From Hyphomicrobiales bacterium (GTDB taxonomy: Bacteria; Pseudomonadota; Alphaproteobacteria; Rhizobiales; Rhizobiaceae), in NCBI GenBank assembly GCA_900466475.1, contig UBMI01000005.1, positions 186,001 through 250,000 on the forward strand: a stretch of DNA of 64,000 nucleotides, in the 5' to 3' direction. The position numbers and the translations under genes were made by a program. Within the stretch, counting starts at the first letter, position 1. Each line of letters opens with the position of its first letter. The notes under the pieces were generated by a model. That model saw only the letters and a list, made by a program, of their open reading frames with translations, was not told the origin of the DNA and ran no database searches. Positions 47,885 through 57,292 of the stretch are shown here, piece after piece.

Positions 47885-49431
47885 CGATGGCCGAGGCTCC
47901 CAAGGACGATATCATCCTGCGCCTCGACGATGTGTCGAAGGTCTATTCCGGCATCGTCGCCGTCAAGCGCGCCAATCTCGAACTGCGCCGCGGTGCCGTC
48001 AACGTGCTGGTCGGTGAAAACGGCGCCGGCAAATCGACACTGATGAAGATTATCGCCGGCGTCGAACGGCCCACACTCGGGAATATCATCCTTGATGGGG
48101 AAACCGTTTCATTCGCGAGCCCCGCGGATGCGCAGGCGCACGGCATCGGCATGATCTTCCAGGAGCTCAATCTCTTCGCCAACATGTCGGTTGCCGAAAA
48201 TATCTTTGCAACGCGCGAACTGACCCGCGGCGTGCTCGGCATCGACCACAAGGAACAGGTCCGCAAGGCCAATGAATTCCTTGCGCGACTCGATGCCGGG
48301 ATCGATGCCGAGACCATGGTCGAGGACCTGCCGATCGGCCAGCAGCAGCTTGTCGAGATCGCCAAGGCAATGTCGCTGAATGCCCGCATCCTGATCATGG
48401 ACGAGCCGACATCGGCGCTGTCGGCAGCGGAAGTCGAGATACTCTTCAAGGTGATCGGCGAACTGAAGGCGCAAGGGGTGGCGATCGTCTATATTTCGCA
48501 TCGCCTGGAAGAGCTGATGCGGATCGGCGACTACATCACCGTGCTGCGCGACGGGCAGATTACCGGCCAGGCGATGGTGAGGGATATAGACACGCGCTGG
48601 ATCGTACGCTCGATGATCGGTTCGGACGCCAAGGATTTCGCCAAATCCGTCGAACATGCAGTCGGCAAGGAAATGTTTCGGGCCGAGAACATCAGCCTGC
48701 CGCGCGCGACCGGCGGACTTGCCGTCGACGATGTTTCGTTGACCGTCAAAGCTGGCGAGATCCTCGGTATTTACGGCCTGATGGGCGCCGGGCGAAGCGA
48801 ATTCTTCGAATGCGTCATCGGCCGCCATGCGCATTCGACCGGCAAGATCTTCATCGACGGCAAGGAAGTGCGCGCTCGGGACACGACGCGACGCATCCGC
48901 CGTGGTCTCGCGCTCATTCCCGAGGACCGGCAGCGTGAGGGCCTGGTGCAGGTTCTCTCCATCGCTTCCAACCTGACGCTAGCGAGCCTCGGCCGGTTCA
49001 CCCGTCTCTTCCATATCAATGCCAAGGCGGAGAAGAACGCCATCGCGGAGGCGATCCGCGATCTCTCCATCAAAGCACCGAATCCGGACTTCGAGGTGAC
49101 CTCCATGTCCGGCGGCAACCAGCAGAAGGTGGTCATCGGCAAGGCGCTGATGACCAATCCGAAGGTCCTTTTGATGGACGAACCGAGCCGCGGCATCGAT
49201 GTCGGCGCCAAGGCGGATGTCTTCCGCACGATGCGCCGGCTTGCTGCCAACGGTCTCGCCATCCTGTTTTCAACCTCCGACCTCGAAGAGGTCATGGCGC
49301 TCTCCGATCGCATCGCAGTGCTCAGCAACGGCCATCTCATCGCCGTCTTCGACCGCGCGCAGGCAACAGAAGAAGCCATTATCGCGGCCTCCGCCAAGGG
49401 GCACGAACATCAAGGGAAACTCGCGTCATGA
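47881..49431 (+). CDS. Sugar ABC transporter ATP-binding protein of the D-apiose importer
   Basis: A 516-residue double ATPase. Domain 1 has Walker A GENGAGKST, a signature region LPIGQQQLVEIAKA and Walker B ILIMDEPTSALS. Domain 2 has the class-typical degenerate Walker A GLMGAGRSE, signature MSGGNQQK and Walker B VLLMDEPSRGID. It overlaps the lipoprotein gene upstream and the permease gene downstream, so stoichiometric translation is likely. Confidence 0.9.
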   Translation: MTMAEAPKDDIILRLDDVSKVYSGIVAVKRANLELRRGAVNVLVGENGAGKSTLMKIIAGVERPTLGNIILDGETVSFASPADAQAHGIGMIFQELNLFANMSVAENIFATRELTRGVLGIDHKEQVRKANEFLARLDAGIDAETMVEDLPIGQQQLVEIAKAMSLNARILIMDEPTSALSAAEVEILFKVIGELKAQGVAIVYISHRLEELMRIGDYITVLRDGQITGQAMVRDIDTRWIVRSMIGSDAKDFAKSVEHAVGKEMFRAENISLPRATGGLAVDDVSLTVKAGEILGIYGLMGAGRSEFFECVIGRHAHSTGKIFIDGKEVRARDTTRRIRRGLALIPEDRQREGLVQVLSIASNLTLASLGRFTRLFHINAKAEKNAIAEAIRDLSIKAPNPDFEVTSMSGGNQQKVVIGKALMTNPKVLLMDEPSRGIDVGAKADVFRTMRRLAANGLAILFSTSDLEEVMALSDRIAVLSNGHLIAVFDRAQATEEAIIAASAKGHEHQGKLAS

Positions 49432-50492
49432 CGGCGGCTACCGCATCCAATTCCGCGCCGAAGGGCGCGAACGGCTCCTTCCTGCTGACGCTGATGAAGC
49501 TTCGAACCTTCATCGCGCTCTTTGCCGTCATCATCTTCTTCTCGATCTTCGCGCCGAACTTCACCTCGACCGCAAACATGATCCTGATGTCGAAGCATGT
49601 GGCGCTGAATGCTTTCCTCGCGATGGGCATGACCTTCGTCATCATCACCGGTGGCATCGACCTCTCGGTCGGCTCGATCGTCGGCCTCTGCGGCATGGTC
49701 GCCGGCGGCCTGATCCTTTATGGCATCGAACTGCCGATCGGCTATACGGTCTATTTCAACCTCGCCGAGATCGTGCTGATCACGCTGGCCATCGGTCTCT
49801 TCATCGGCCTGATCAATGGCTTGCTGATTACCAAGCTCAACGTCGCGCCCTTCATCGCCACACTCGGCACGCTCTATGTCGCCCGCGGCCTGGCGCTGCT
49901 TTCCTCCGACGGCCAGACCTTCCCGAACCTCGTCGGCCGACCGGAATATGCGACGACCGGTTTCGATTTCTTCGGTGCCGGCCGGATTCTCGGCCTGCCG
50001 GTCTCGATCTGGATCCTGATCGTGCTGGCGCTTCTTGCGGCCTACGTGGCGCGCTCGACGCCGATCGGGCGACATATCTTCGCTGTCGGTGGCAATGAGC
50101 GTGCCGCGCGCATGTCGGGTATCCGCGTCGATCTGGTGAAGATCTTCGTCTATATGTTTTCCGGTCTTTGCGCCGCGATCGTCGGCATCGTCATCTCCTC
50201 AGAGCTGATGGCCGCGCATCCGGCAACGGGAGAAAGCTTCGAACTCAACGCGATTGCCGCGGCCGTTCTTGGCGGCACCTCGATGTCGGGCGGACGCGGC
50301 ACGATCGGCGGCACGATCATCGGCGCCTTCGTGATCGGCATTCTCTCCGACGGTCTGGTCATGATGGGGGTTTCCTCCTTCTGGCAGATGGTCATCAAGG
50401 GTCTGGTGATCATCATCGCCGTCGTCGTCGATCAGGCGCAGCGTCGACTGCAGCAGCGCGTGACCCTCATGCAGATGGCAAAGGCAGGTTGA
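49428..50492 (+). CDS. Sugar ABC transporter permease of the D-apiose importer
   Basis: A 354-residue CUT2 permease with multiple membrane helices. Motifs are FVIITGGIDLSVGSIVGL, LNVAPFIATLGTLYVARGLA, FAVGGNERAARMSGIRV and IAAAVLGGTSMSGGRGTIGG. A single permease, so the channel is probably a homodimer, unlike the importer at 27-31 kb. It ends one base before apsD. Confidence 0.9.
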   Translation: MTAATASNSAPKGANGSFLLTLMKLRTFIALFAVIIFFSIFAPNFTSTANMILMSKHVALNAFLAMGMTFVIITGGIDLSVGSIVGLCGMVAGGLILYGIELPIGYTVYFNLAEIVLITLAIGLFIGLINGLLITKLNVAPFIATLGTLYVARGLALLSSDGQTFPNLVGRPEYATTGFDFFGAGRILGLPVSIWILIVLALLAAYVARSTPIGRHIFAVGGNERAARMSGIRVDLVKIFVYMFSGLCAAIVGIVISSELMAAHPATGESFELNAIAAAVLGGTSMSGGRGTIGGTIIGAFVIGILSDGLVMMGVSSFWQMVIKGLVIIIAVVVDQAQRRLQQRVTLMQMAKAG

Positions 50493-50493
50493 A

Positions 50494-51528
50494 ATGGCTG
50501 ACTTGAAAGGTGCTTTGATTGGTTGCGGCTTCTTTGCCATCAACCAGATGCACGCGTGGAAGGATGTCGACGGCGCCTCGATCGTGGCGATCTGCGACCG
50601 CGATCCCGAGCGCCTGAAAATTGTCGGCGAACAGTTCGGCATCAACAGGCGCTACACGGATGCCGCGGCCATGTTTGCCGATGGCGGCTTCGATTTCGTC
50701 GACATCGCCACCACGGTCCAAAGCCACCGGGCGCTGGTGGAGATGGCGGCGAGCCACAAGATCCCCGCCATCTGCCAGAAGCCCTTCGCCAAGACGCTTG
50801 TCGATGCCAAGGCGATGGTCGAGGCCTGCCGAGGTGCCGGTATCCCGCTGATGGTGCATGAGAATTTCCGCTGGCAAACGCCGATCCAGGCCGTCCGCCG
50901 GCTGCTCGACAACAAGGCGATCGGCACGCCCTTCTGGGGCCGTTTCTCCTTCCGCTCAGGGTATGACGTCTTTTCCGGCCAGCCCTATCTTGCCGAAGGC
51001 GAACGTTTCATCATCGAGGACCTCGGCATCCACACGCTCGATATCGCCCGCTTCATCCTTGGCGACGTGAAGACGCTGACGGCGCGCACAAAACGCGTCA
51101 ATCCCAGGATCAAGGGCGAGGACGTGGCAACGATCCTGCTCGACCACGAAAGTGGGGCGACCTCTATCGTCGACGTCAGCTATGCGACGAAGCTTGCCGC
51201 CGAGCCTTTCCCGGAAACGCTGATCGAGCTCGACGGCACCGATGGCACGATCCGCCTTTCATCCGGCTACCGGCTCGAGGTCACGAATGCTGCCGGCACG
51301 GTCGTTTCCGATGCGTCGCCGCAGCTTCTCTCCTGGGCATCGCGACCCTGGCACAATATTCAGGAAAGCGTCTACGCGATCCAGAAGCATTGGATCGACC
51401 GGCTGAAGAACGGCGGCGAGCCGGCAACCTCGGGTGCCGACAATCTCAAGACATTCGCCCTTGTCGAAGCGGCCTATGACAGTGCCGCATCGGGAAAGAC
51501 GATCGACGTGGGGGCCATGCTGCAATGA
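50494..51528 (+). CDS. apsD: D-apiose dehydrogenase (Gfo/Idh/MocA family)
   Basis: A 344-residue NAD(P)-dependent sugar dehydrogenase. The Rossmann start is GALIGCGFFAINQMHAW, then SIVAICDRDPERLK, and the family motif CQKPFAKTLVDAKAMVEA with the catalytic Lys. HENFRWQTPIQAVRR and EDLGIHTLDIARFILGD supply the substrate-binding His and Asp. It oxidises D-apiose to apionolactone, the first pathway step. It overlaps apnL (ATGA). The assignment relies on the cluster with apnL, apnO and oiaK and on resemblance to characterised ApsD. Confidence 0.88.
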   Translation: MADLKGALIGCGFFAINQMHAWKDVDGASIVAICDRDPERLKIVGEQFGINRRYTDAAAMFADGGFDFVDIATTVQSHRALVEMAASHKIPAICQKPFAKTLVDAKAMVEACRGAGIPLMVHENFRWQTPIQAVRRLLDNKAIGTPFWGRFSFRSGYDVFSGQPYLAEGERFIIEDLGIHTLDIARFILGDVKTLTARTKRVNPRIKGEDVATILLDHESGATSIVDVSYATKLAAEPFPETLIELDGTDGTIRLSSGYRLEVTNAAGTVVSDASPQLLSWASRPWHNIQESVYAIQKHWIDRLKNGGEPATSGADNLKTFALVEAAYDSAASGKTIDVGAMLQ

Positions 51529-53384
51529 TGACGGACGCCTTTGCCCTCTACGGCACGCATGAGGCCGAAGAGCATCCGGTCCGCCTGGCTGCCGGGCGTC
51601 TCTCGGTCGATCTTGCCAAGGGCAATCTGCGGACGATCCGCTATGACGGCGTAGAAGTATTGCGTGCCGTCTCCTATCTGGTGCGTGACCGCGACTGGGG
51701 GACCTATAGTCCGACAATCGACAATCTCTGGGTCGAGCAGGGCAAGGATAGCTTTTCCGTCCGTTATGTCGCCCATTGCAAGGGACCGGAAGACACAAGG
51801 CTTGCCATTTCGGTGCATATTGCAGCCACCGAGCGGGAGCTGATCTTCGAGGCGGGAGCCCTTTCGCCAACTGGTTTCGAGACCAATCGCTGCGGCTTCT
51901 GCATCCTGCACCCGATCGTCGGCATTGCCGGAAGCCCGGCCAAGGTCGAGCATGTCGACGGCAACGTGAACGAGACGCGCTTTCCCGATCAGATCGAACC
52001 CTGGCAACCTTTCAAGGATATGCGGGCGATTACCCATCAGGTGTTGCCGGGTATTTCGGCTGAATGCCGGATGGAAGGCGATACGTTCGAGATGGAGGAT
52101 CAGCGCAACTGGTCCGACGCTTCCTACAAGACGTATGTGCGCCCGCTGGCGCTGCCCTGGCCGTATCAGATCGCCGCACATGAACCGGTGCGGCAGAGGA
52201 TCGTCCTTTCCATCCGCGATACCAGAAGCGGGCAATTGACGGCCCTCGGCTCGACCGCTGATGACATCCGGCTCGAACCGGGTGAGAGCAGTGGCACCAT
52301 GCCAGCGATCGGCCTGCTCGTCACCCCCGATGAAGCGAAAGCGACGCTTGCAGCCCGCAATCTGCTTTCCGAGATCGCTCCGCAGGAACTGCTGTTCCAC
52401 TTCGATCCGAATGCAGGCCACGGGATGCCGGCTCTAGCGGATTTCGCTGCCGTCGCCGCTATCAACGGCGGCAGATCGACGCTGGAAATCGCCCTGCCCT
52501 GCAAGCAGGCGCCAGCCATCGAGACGGCAGAGATCGCACGGCAGATGCGGGATGCAGGCTTCCACCCGGACGCGATCCTGATCTCGCCTTCGGTTGATCG
52601 GCAGTCGACGCCTCCGGGCAGCGAATGGCCGGAATGTCCACCACTCGAGGAGGTCTATGCCGCGGCCCACGAAGCCTTTGCCGGCATTCGTATCGGCGGC
52701 GGCATGCTGAGCTACTTCACCGAACTCAACCGCAAACGGGTGCCGGCCGACCGCCTCGGTTTCGTCAGCCACTGCACAAATCCCATCGTCCATGCCGCCG
52801 ATGATCTCAGCGTCATGCAGACACTGGAGGCGCTGCCCTTCATCATCGGCTCGGTGCGCGCCATCTATGGCGACAAACCCTACCGGATCGGCCCCTCGAC
52901 CATTCCGATGCGGCAGAACCCCTATGGCAGCCGCACAATGGACAATCCCTCCGGCAGGCGCATTCCGATGGCAAACCGCGATCCGCGTCATAATGGCCGC
53001 TTCGCGGAGGCGTTTGCGCTCGGTTATGCCATCCGGATACTTGATGCCAATATCGAATGCCTGACGCTCGCGGCACTCACTGGTCCTTTCGGCCTCATTG
53101 CCGGCAAGGCAGAGCCAACGGACGAAGGCGGCAATCGGCCGCTCTTCAAAGTCGTCAAGCTACTGTCGAGCCTTGCCGGCTCGCCATGGAGCAACTGCAT
53201 TTCTTCGCGCCCGTCGGAACTCCTGGCTTTCGTTTCCCGGCAATCGTCAGCTGCGACGCTGCACATCGTCAACCTGACCGCGGAAGAGCAAAGCATCGAT
53301 ATCAGTGCTTTCAGGTCAGCCTCGCAAGGCACGAGCATGGCACTGGCACCTTTTGGTACGGCGTCGATCAAACTTGCCGTTTAG
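51525..53384 (+). CDS. apnL: D-apionate lactonase
   Basis: A 619-residue cytoplasmic protein without a signal peptide. The N-terminal part (GTYSPTIDNLWVEQGKDSFS, then RELIFEAGALSPTGFETNRC) looks like a beta-rich sugar-binding half, and the rest like a TIM-barrel hydrolase, with VAAINGGRSTLEIALPCKQA and GFVSHCTNPIVHAADDLSVM. Long proteins of this kind, in a cluster with apsD and apnO, are the ApnL lactonases that open apionolactone to D-apionate. It is translationally coupled to apsD and closes the apiose operon. Confidence 0.85.
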   Translation: MMTDAFALYGTHEAEEHPVRLAAGRLSVDLAKGNLRTIRYDGVEVLRAVSYLVRDRDWGTYSPTIDNLWVEQGKDSFSVRYVAHCKGPEDTRLAISVHIAATERELIFEAGALSPTGFETNRCGFCILHPIVGIAGSPAKVEHVDGNVNETRFPDQIEPWQPFKDMRAITHQVLPGISAECRMEGDTFEMEDQRNWSDASYKTYVRPLALPWPYQIAAHEPVRQRIVLSIRDTRSGQLTALGSTADDIRLEPGESSGTMPAIGLLVTPDEAKATLAARNLLSEIAPQELLFHFDPNAGHGMPALADFAAVAAINGGRSTLEIALPCKQAPAIETAEIARQMRDAGFHPDAILISPSVDRQSTPPGSEWPECPPLEEVYAAAHEAFAGIRIGGGMLSYFTELNRKRVPADRLGFVSHCTNPIVHAADDLSVMQTLEALPFIIGSVRAIYGDKPYRIGPSTIPMRQNPYGSRTMDNPSGRRIPMANRDPRHNGRFAEAFALGYAIRILDANIECLTLAALTGPFGLIAGKAEPTDEGGNRPLFKVVKLLSSLAGSPWSNCISSRPSELLAFVSRQSSAATLHIVNLTAEEQSIDISAFRSASQGTSMALAPFGTASIKLAV

Positions 53385-53669
53385 GATTTTCAGGCACATC
53401 GCGCAGACCGTTGGGCATCACTATGGGTGCCGTGGATATTCCATGCGACTGGAAAAGCGAGACGACGATGAAGGCGTTGCGAGCTGGCCCCTCGCCCCAG
53501 GTTCTGGCATATCCCGCTAGCGCGCAGGCGCACTTCTGTCGGAAACAGCTCGGGGTGGGCAGCCGATCGAGGCGCCCACCTGCATTGACGATGGTCGACG
53601 TTATCTTCTCCTGAGATCAATTGTGATCGCGAGGCGGAGAATTCTTCCGCTGCCGCCACGCGCTGTCCG
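53385..53669. other. Intergenic region after apnL
   Basis: A 285-bp gap between the convergent apnL and aldehyde dehydrogenase genes. It contains a short hairpin-like GCGGA...TCCGC around 53633-53649 that may end transcription. I see no convincing gene or mobile-element remnant. Confidence 0.4.
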
Positions 53670-55193
53670 TCAGTTGAGACGGGTTTGCGTTGCGGTGGCG
53701 CTGTACCAGTCGAAGGGCTTGTCTGCGGTTGCCACCATGACGCTCTTGACGCTGAAATGATCGTTGAAGCTTTCCAGTCCGAACTCACGGCCGATGCCGC
53801 TTTCACCGACACCTCCCCAGGGAGAGGCCGGATCCAGGCGGTGATGGTCGTTGACCCAGACAATTCCGGCCTTGACGCCAGCCGCGACGCGGTGCGCGCG
53901 GGCAACATCGCGGGTGCGGATTGCAGCTCCGAGACCGAACGGCGAATCATTGGCGAGGCGCAGCGCCTCTGCTTCATCCTTGAAGGGCGTAACGCTGGTG
54001 AATGGCCCGAATACCTCTTCCTGAAAGACGCGCATGTCCGACTTGACGTCGGCAAACACGGTCGGCTGGACGAAATAGCCGCCTTCAAATCCCGGTACGT
54101 TTGCGATGTCGCCGCCCGCGACCGCACGGGCTCCGGCCTCCCGGCCGAGCTGGGAATACCTCAGGACACGCTCGCGTTGCTTGGCCGAAATAACGGGGCC
54201 AAGCTGGGTCTCAGGATCGAACGGATTTCCGATCCGGAGGGAACGCGCCTTTGCGGCAAGTTTTTCGACAAAGGCATCGTAGATCGATTCCTGGACGAGA
54301 TGGCGGCTGCCGCACACGCATGTCTGGCCCGCCCCGATGAAGGCGCCAAACGCGGCATAGTTCACTGCCTGATCGACGTCGAAGTCGTCAAAGACCATGA
54401 CGGGGGTCTTGCCGCCGAGCTCCAGCGTCTGATGCGCGAACACTTTCCCGGCGGCGCTGCCTGCAATCCGGCCGGCTTCCGTGCCGCCGGTCAGCACGAG
54501 TTTGTTGATGTCGGGGTGCTCTGCCAGGAATCGGCCAGCTTCGGGGCCGTAGCCAAGGACCACATTGAACACGCCTTTCGGCAGTCCGGCTTCAACGAAG
54601 ATCTCCGCAAGTTTCAAGGTGGTCAGCGGGGTATATTCCGACGGCTTGACGACGGTCGTGCATCCAGATGCCAAAACCGCGGCAAGGGACTTGCACATGA
54701 TCATCAGCGGATGGTTGAACGGCGTGCAGTTGGCGACGACGCCGATCGGCGTGCGCAGCGTGTAGTTGAGATAGGACCCTTCGACCGGAATGACATCGTC
54801 GCGGCGGGCAATTGCAAGGCCAGCAAAGTAGCGGAAGAAATCCGGAAGCCGGGAAAGTTGCGCCCGAGTCTCATTGAGCGGCCTGCCGTTGTTCAGCGTC
54901 TCCAGGCGGTACAGAGTTTCAAGGTTAGCCTCAAAAGCATCCGCCAGTCTGTTGACGAGGCGGGCCCGCGCGCGAATATCCATTCCACCCCATTCGCGGC
55001 CTTCGAAAGCCGCACGCGCACTCTTCATCGCGCAATCGATATCGCTAGGCGTCGAGTTCGGAATGCGCGCGATCACCATTCCGGTCGCCGGGTTGCGGAC
55101 ATCGATGAACGCGCCGTTGCCGGCGTCGATTTCCTTGCCATCTACGAAATTACCGTGGGTCTCCACGGCAGGATCACGGGTCGTTTGGTTCAT
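53670..55193 (-). CDS. Aldehyde dehydrogenase
   Basis: A 507-residue NAD(P)-dependent aldehyde dehydrogenase. The key motifs are NCTPFNHPLMIM (oxyanion Asn), TGGTEAGRIAGSAAG, the catalytic Glu in LELGGKTPVMVFDD and the nucleophilic Cys in GQTCVCGSR, with the C-terminal NDHHRLDPASPWGG typical of the superfamily. It resembles aromatic or betaine aldehyde dehydrogenases. GGAGAAAAG precedes ATG 55193. It follows the GntR gene on the same strand; the divergent alpha/beta-hydrolase-like gene suggests an aromatic or lactone pathway, but substrate is unknown. Confidence 0.87.
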   Translation of the reverse strand: MNQTTRDPAVETHGNFVDGKEIDAGNGAFIDVRNPATGMVIARIPNSTPSDIDCAMKSARAAFEGREWGGMDIRARARLVNRLADAFEANLETLYRLETLNNGRPLNETRAQLSRLPDFFRYFAGLAIARRDDVIPVEGSYLNYTLRTPIGVVANCTPFNHPLMIMCKSLAAVLASGCTTVVKPSEYTPLTTLKLAEIFVEAGLPKGVFNVVLGYGPEAGRFLAEHPDINKLVLTGGTEAGRIAGSAAGKVFAHQTLELGGKTPVMVFDDFDVDQAVNYAAFGAFIGAGQTCVCGSRHLVQESIYDAFVEKLAAKARSLRIGNPFDPETQLGPVISAKQRERVLRYSQLGREAGARAVAGGDIANVPGFEGGYFVQPTVFADVKSDMRVFQEEVFGPFTSVTPFKDEAEALRLANDSPFGLGAAIRTRDVARAHRVAAGVKAGIVWVNDHHRLDPASPWGGVGESGIGREFGLESFNDHFSVKSVMVATADKPFDWYSATATQTRLN

Positions 55194-55206
55194 GACTTTT
55201 CTCCAA

Positions 55207-55839
55207 TCAAGACCTGACAGCGCTCCGCCCGAGGGCGGATAGGACACGCTTCTGGCCATCAATCACGTGGGCACGGATGAGTTTACGCGCCACGCGGGCA
55301 TCGCGCCGCTGCACGGCATCGATGATATCGCCGTGTTCATCGACGAGCTTTTGCGGGTCTCGTCCCTTGATGGCGCTGACGGAAAGGCGAACGAGGCGGT
55401 CGGCCTGATCAAGAACATCCCGGATGGCGGCCTCCATCCGGCTATTGCCGGAGGCGGCCGCGAGCGCATCATGAAAGGCCCTGTTGTAGTCGATAAATTC
55501 CTCTTCGGGTCCGATGGATCGAAAACGATCGAGGGCCGACAGTGTCTGATCGTCGGCGCTCTCGATCGCGGCAGCGACACATGCGGGCTCCAGCGCAAGG
55601 CGAAACTGGAAGAGATCCCGGACATCTTTCATCGAAATCGGATTGACCTGATAGCCTTGGCGCGGCTGCACGGTCACCAGGCGATCCTGCTGCAACCGCA
55701 GTAACGCTTCGCGGATTGGCTGTCGGCTGACCTCATAACGGGCAGCGAGATCCTGTTCGCGGATTTCCTCGCCCGGCATCAAGCGGCAGGTCAAGATTTC
55801 GGCGCGAAGCGCGTCGTAGATATTTTCTCTGAGCAGCAA
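55207..55839 (-). CDS. GntR-family regulator (FCD subfamily)
   Basis: A 210-residue regulator with a compact wHTH (NIYDALRAEILTCRLMPGEE, then YEVSRQPIREALLRLQQDRL) and an FCD domain (DYNRAFHDALAAASGN, DEHGDIIDAV). The start appears to be TTG at 55839; no ATG fits because a stop lies six codons upstream. It sits 13 bp before the aldehyde dehydrogenase gene and diverges from the hydrolase-like gene across an inverted-repeat region, so it probably controls both. Confidence 0.83.
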   Translation of the reverse strand: MLLRENIYDALRAEILTCRLMPGEEIREQDLAARYEVSRQPIREALLRLQQDRLVTVQPRQGYQVNPISMKDVRDLFQFRLALEPACVAAAIESADDQTLSALDRFRSIGPEEEFIDYNRAFHDALAAASGNSRMEAAIRDVLDQADRLVRLSVSAIKGRDPQKLVDEHGDIIDAVQRRDARVARKLIRAHVIDGQKRVLSALGRSAVRS

Positions 55840-55873
55840 GTTCGTATCTCGCTTCTAGCATTTCCGTATTTCG

Positions 55874-55950
55874 TGATATTTCACAATTAGAGTTATACGC
55901 CTGAAAAATAACGACTTGCAATACACAAAAATGGGATTTATGAAATATCA
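55874..55950. promoter_or_regulatory. Divergent control region with a 10-bp inverted repeat
   Basis: TGATATTTCA (55874-55883) and TGAAATATCA (55941-55950) are perfect inverted copies separated by 57 bp of AT-rich sequence, between the GntR gene and the hydrolase-like gene. They are likely twin operator half-regions for the GntR protein. Confidence 0.6.
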
Positions 55951-55975
55951 AACCCTGCGCAGTTAGGGATTTGTG

Positions 55976-56776
55976 ATGGACAAGAAAATGAACCTTTACG
56001 TGGCCGGTCGTGGACAGCCGCTGATCCTGCTTCATTCGTTGCTGTCCGACCGTGAAAGTTTCGATAGAATAATGCCCGCGCTCACTGCGCACTATCGAGT
56101 GATCGTCCCCGATCTTCCAGGTTTTGGCGGATCGCCCGCGAGCTTGGAAGGTTTTGACGAAACCGCCGATCGTATCGCAAACCTGATCGAAGGATTTGCG
56201 GCGAATGAGGAAGCTGCCCTGCTCGGAAATGGTTTCGGCGCGTTTGTGGCGCTCCAGACTGCGATCAGGCATCCTACGCTAGTATCCCGTCTCGTTCTGA
56301 TAGGCTGTGGGACAAGATTTTCGGACGAGGGCAGGGAGGCGTTTCGAAAAATGGCGACGGTCGCATCTGCGGCCGGGCTTGCTGCGGTTGCCGAAACCGC
56401 GATGAACAGATTGTTTGCCGCCGAATTTCAAGAGAGCCATCCCGATCTAATGCAGGATCGTCGACAGGCGTTTCTCCGCACGAATGTGGGTGTTTTTTGC
56501 GAGGCCTGTGACACACTCGCTTCGCTTGATCTGTCGACCGGCGTTTCGGCGGTGCGCTGCCCGACACTGGTCATTGTCGGAGATGAAGATCGGGCAACCC
56601 CCTCAGAGATGGCCTATGATCTGGTCGGACGGCTTCGCGATGCCAGATTATCCATACTCAAGGGCTGTGCGCATGTACCGCCATTGCAAGCGCCCGACGA
56701 GGTTATCGCCCTGATTGATCAATTTCTCGCAGCCCCTGTTTCTGCCCAGCCACAGACGATCTCACTCGAACGGTAG
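55976..56776 (+). CDS. Alpha/beta-hydrolase-fold protein with Gly in place of the nucleophile
   Basis: A 266-residue alpha/beta-hydrolase resembling 3-oxoadipate enol-lactonase/PcaD-type proteins. The fold is clear: GQPLILLHSLL (oxyanion region), VIVPDLPGFGGS, and the C-terminal Asp205 (GDEDRATP) and His233 (GCAHVP). The nucleophile elbow, normally GHSMG, reads GNGFG, so residue 86 is Gly and the adjacent His position is Asn. Two independent codon changes argue against a sequencing error. It may be non-hydrolytic (a binding protein, or an enzyme using another mechanism). Divergent from the GntR/aldehyde dehydrogenase pair. Confidence 0.83.
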   Translation: MDKKMNLYVAGRGQPLILLHSLLSDRESFDRIMPALTAHYRVIVPDLPGFGGSPASLEGFDETADRIANLIEGFAANEEAALLGNGFGAFVALQTAIRHPTLVSRLVLIGCGTRFSDEGREAFRKMATVASAAGLAAVAETAMNRLFAAEFQESHPDLMQDRRQAFLRTNVGVFCEACDTLASLDLSTGVSAVRCPTLVIVGDEDRATPSEMAYDLVGRLRDARLSILKGCAHVPPLQAPDEVIALIDQFLAAPVSAQPQTISLER

Positions 56777-57292
56777 GAGGGGCTTCTTCGTGTCGCTGCC
56801 CAGGCTTTACAAAGTTCGACCACGATCGCATCTAGGAAGAGACGTTTTCCGCTGAGCGGAAAATGACGCGGCTATCTTTTTGCAGTCGAGGTCTAAGGAG
56901 CATTGCCTCGTCAAGCTCCGGCCTGCCTGGCGCATCATCGGCCTGATCGTTCACGCGGGTCATACTTCAGAAGCATTTGCCTGGCTTGCAACAGCGGGAG
57001 CAGCGCATGGCTCAACGCCAGATCGCTTTCGATCGTGTCGCGGACAGCCGTTTCGAACGCGCTACCGTGCACGCACGAATCTGGACACCGAAGCTAGAAG
57101 GCGCCACGTTTTTCCAACCCGAGATAACCATTCCAACAAACGGATCCTCCCGGCCGCTGCCGCCCTCCCCGGGGCCTCAATGAAACTGGCCTCGATCACA
57201 AGACGCCTATTCTCATGGTTAGCTCATCATACCAGTTGACATGTCAATGAGCATCCGGCAAGAAAGGCCCCAGCTTACAAGAGGAGGACGTA
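56777..57292. other. Regulatory/intergenic region before the CUT1 operon
   Basis: A 516-bp gap. The last 70 bp hold the shared CTCATCATACCAGTT element and the binding-protein ribosome-binding site. The first 430 bp have short open frames on the plus strand (for example 56977-57183) with no recognisable similarity; they could be decayed gene remnants. Confidence 0.4.
57223..57252. promoter_or_regulatory. Shared CTCAT-ATACCAG element, copy 3, with adjacent palindrome
   Basis: CTCATCATACCAGTT (57223-57237) runs into the perfect 12-bp palindrome TTGACATGTCAA (57236-57247), and GCTCAT (57222) is echoed by ATGAGC (57247-57252). It lies 41-70 bp before the binding-protein ATG. The first 15 bases are identical to the apnO copy. 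Confidence 0.7.

Noticed and set aside
53390..53640. Minus-strand frame downstream of the aldehyde dehydrogenase as a separate gene or IS remnant
   Set aside because: No domain, no start signal and no terminal repeats; treated as intergenic.
53685..55217. A 510-codon open frame on the plus strand
   Set aside because: It is the shadow of the aldehyde dehydrogenase, which has its catalytic Cys and Glu motifs intact.
56880..57239. Small open frames before the CUT1 operon as genes
   Set aside because: No ribosome-binding site, no recognisable similarity, and composition rich in Arg, Ser and Pro; more likely non-coding or decayed sequence.
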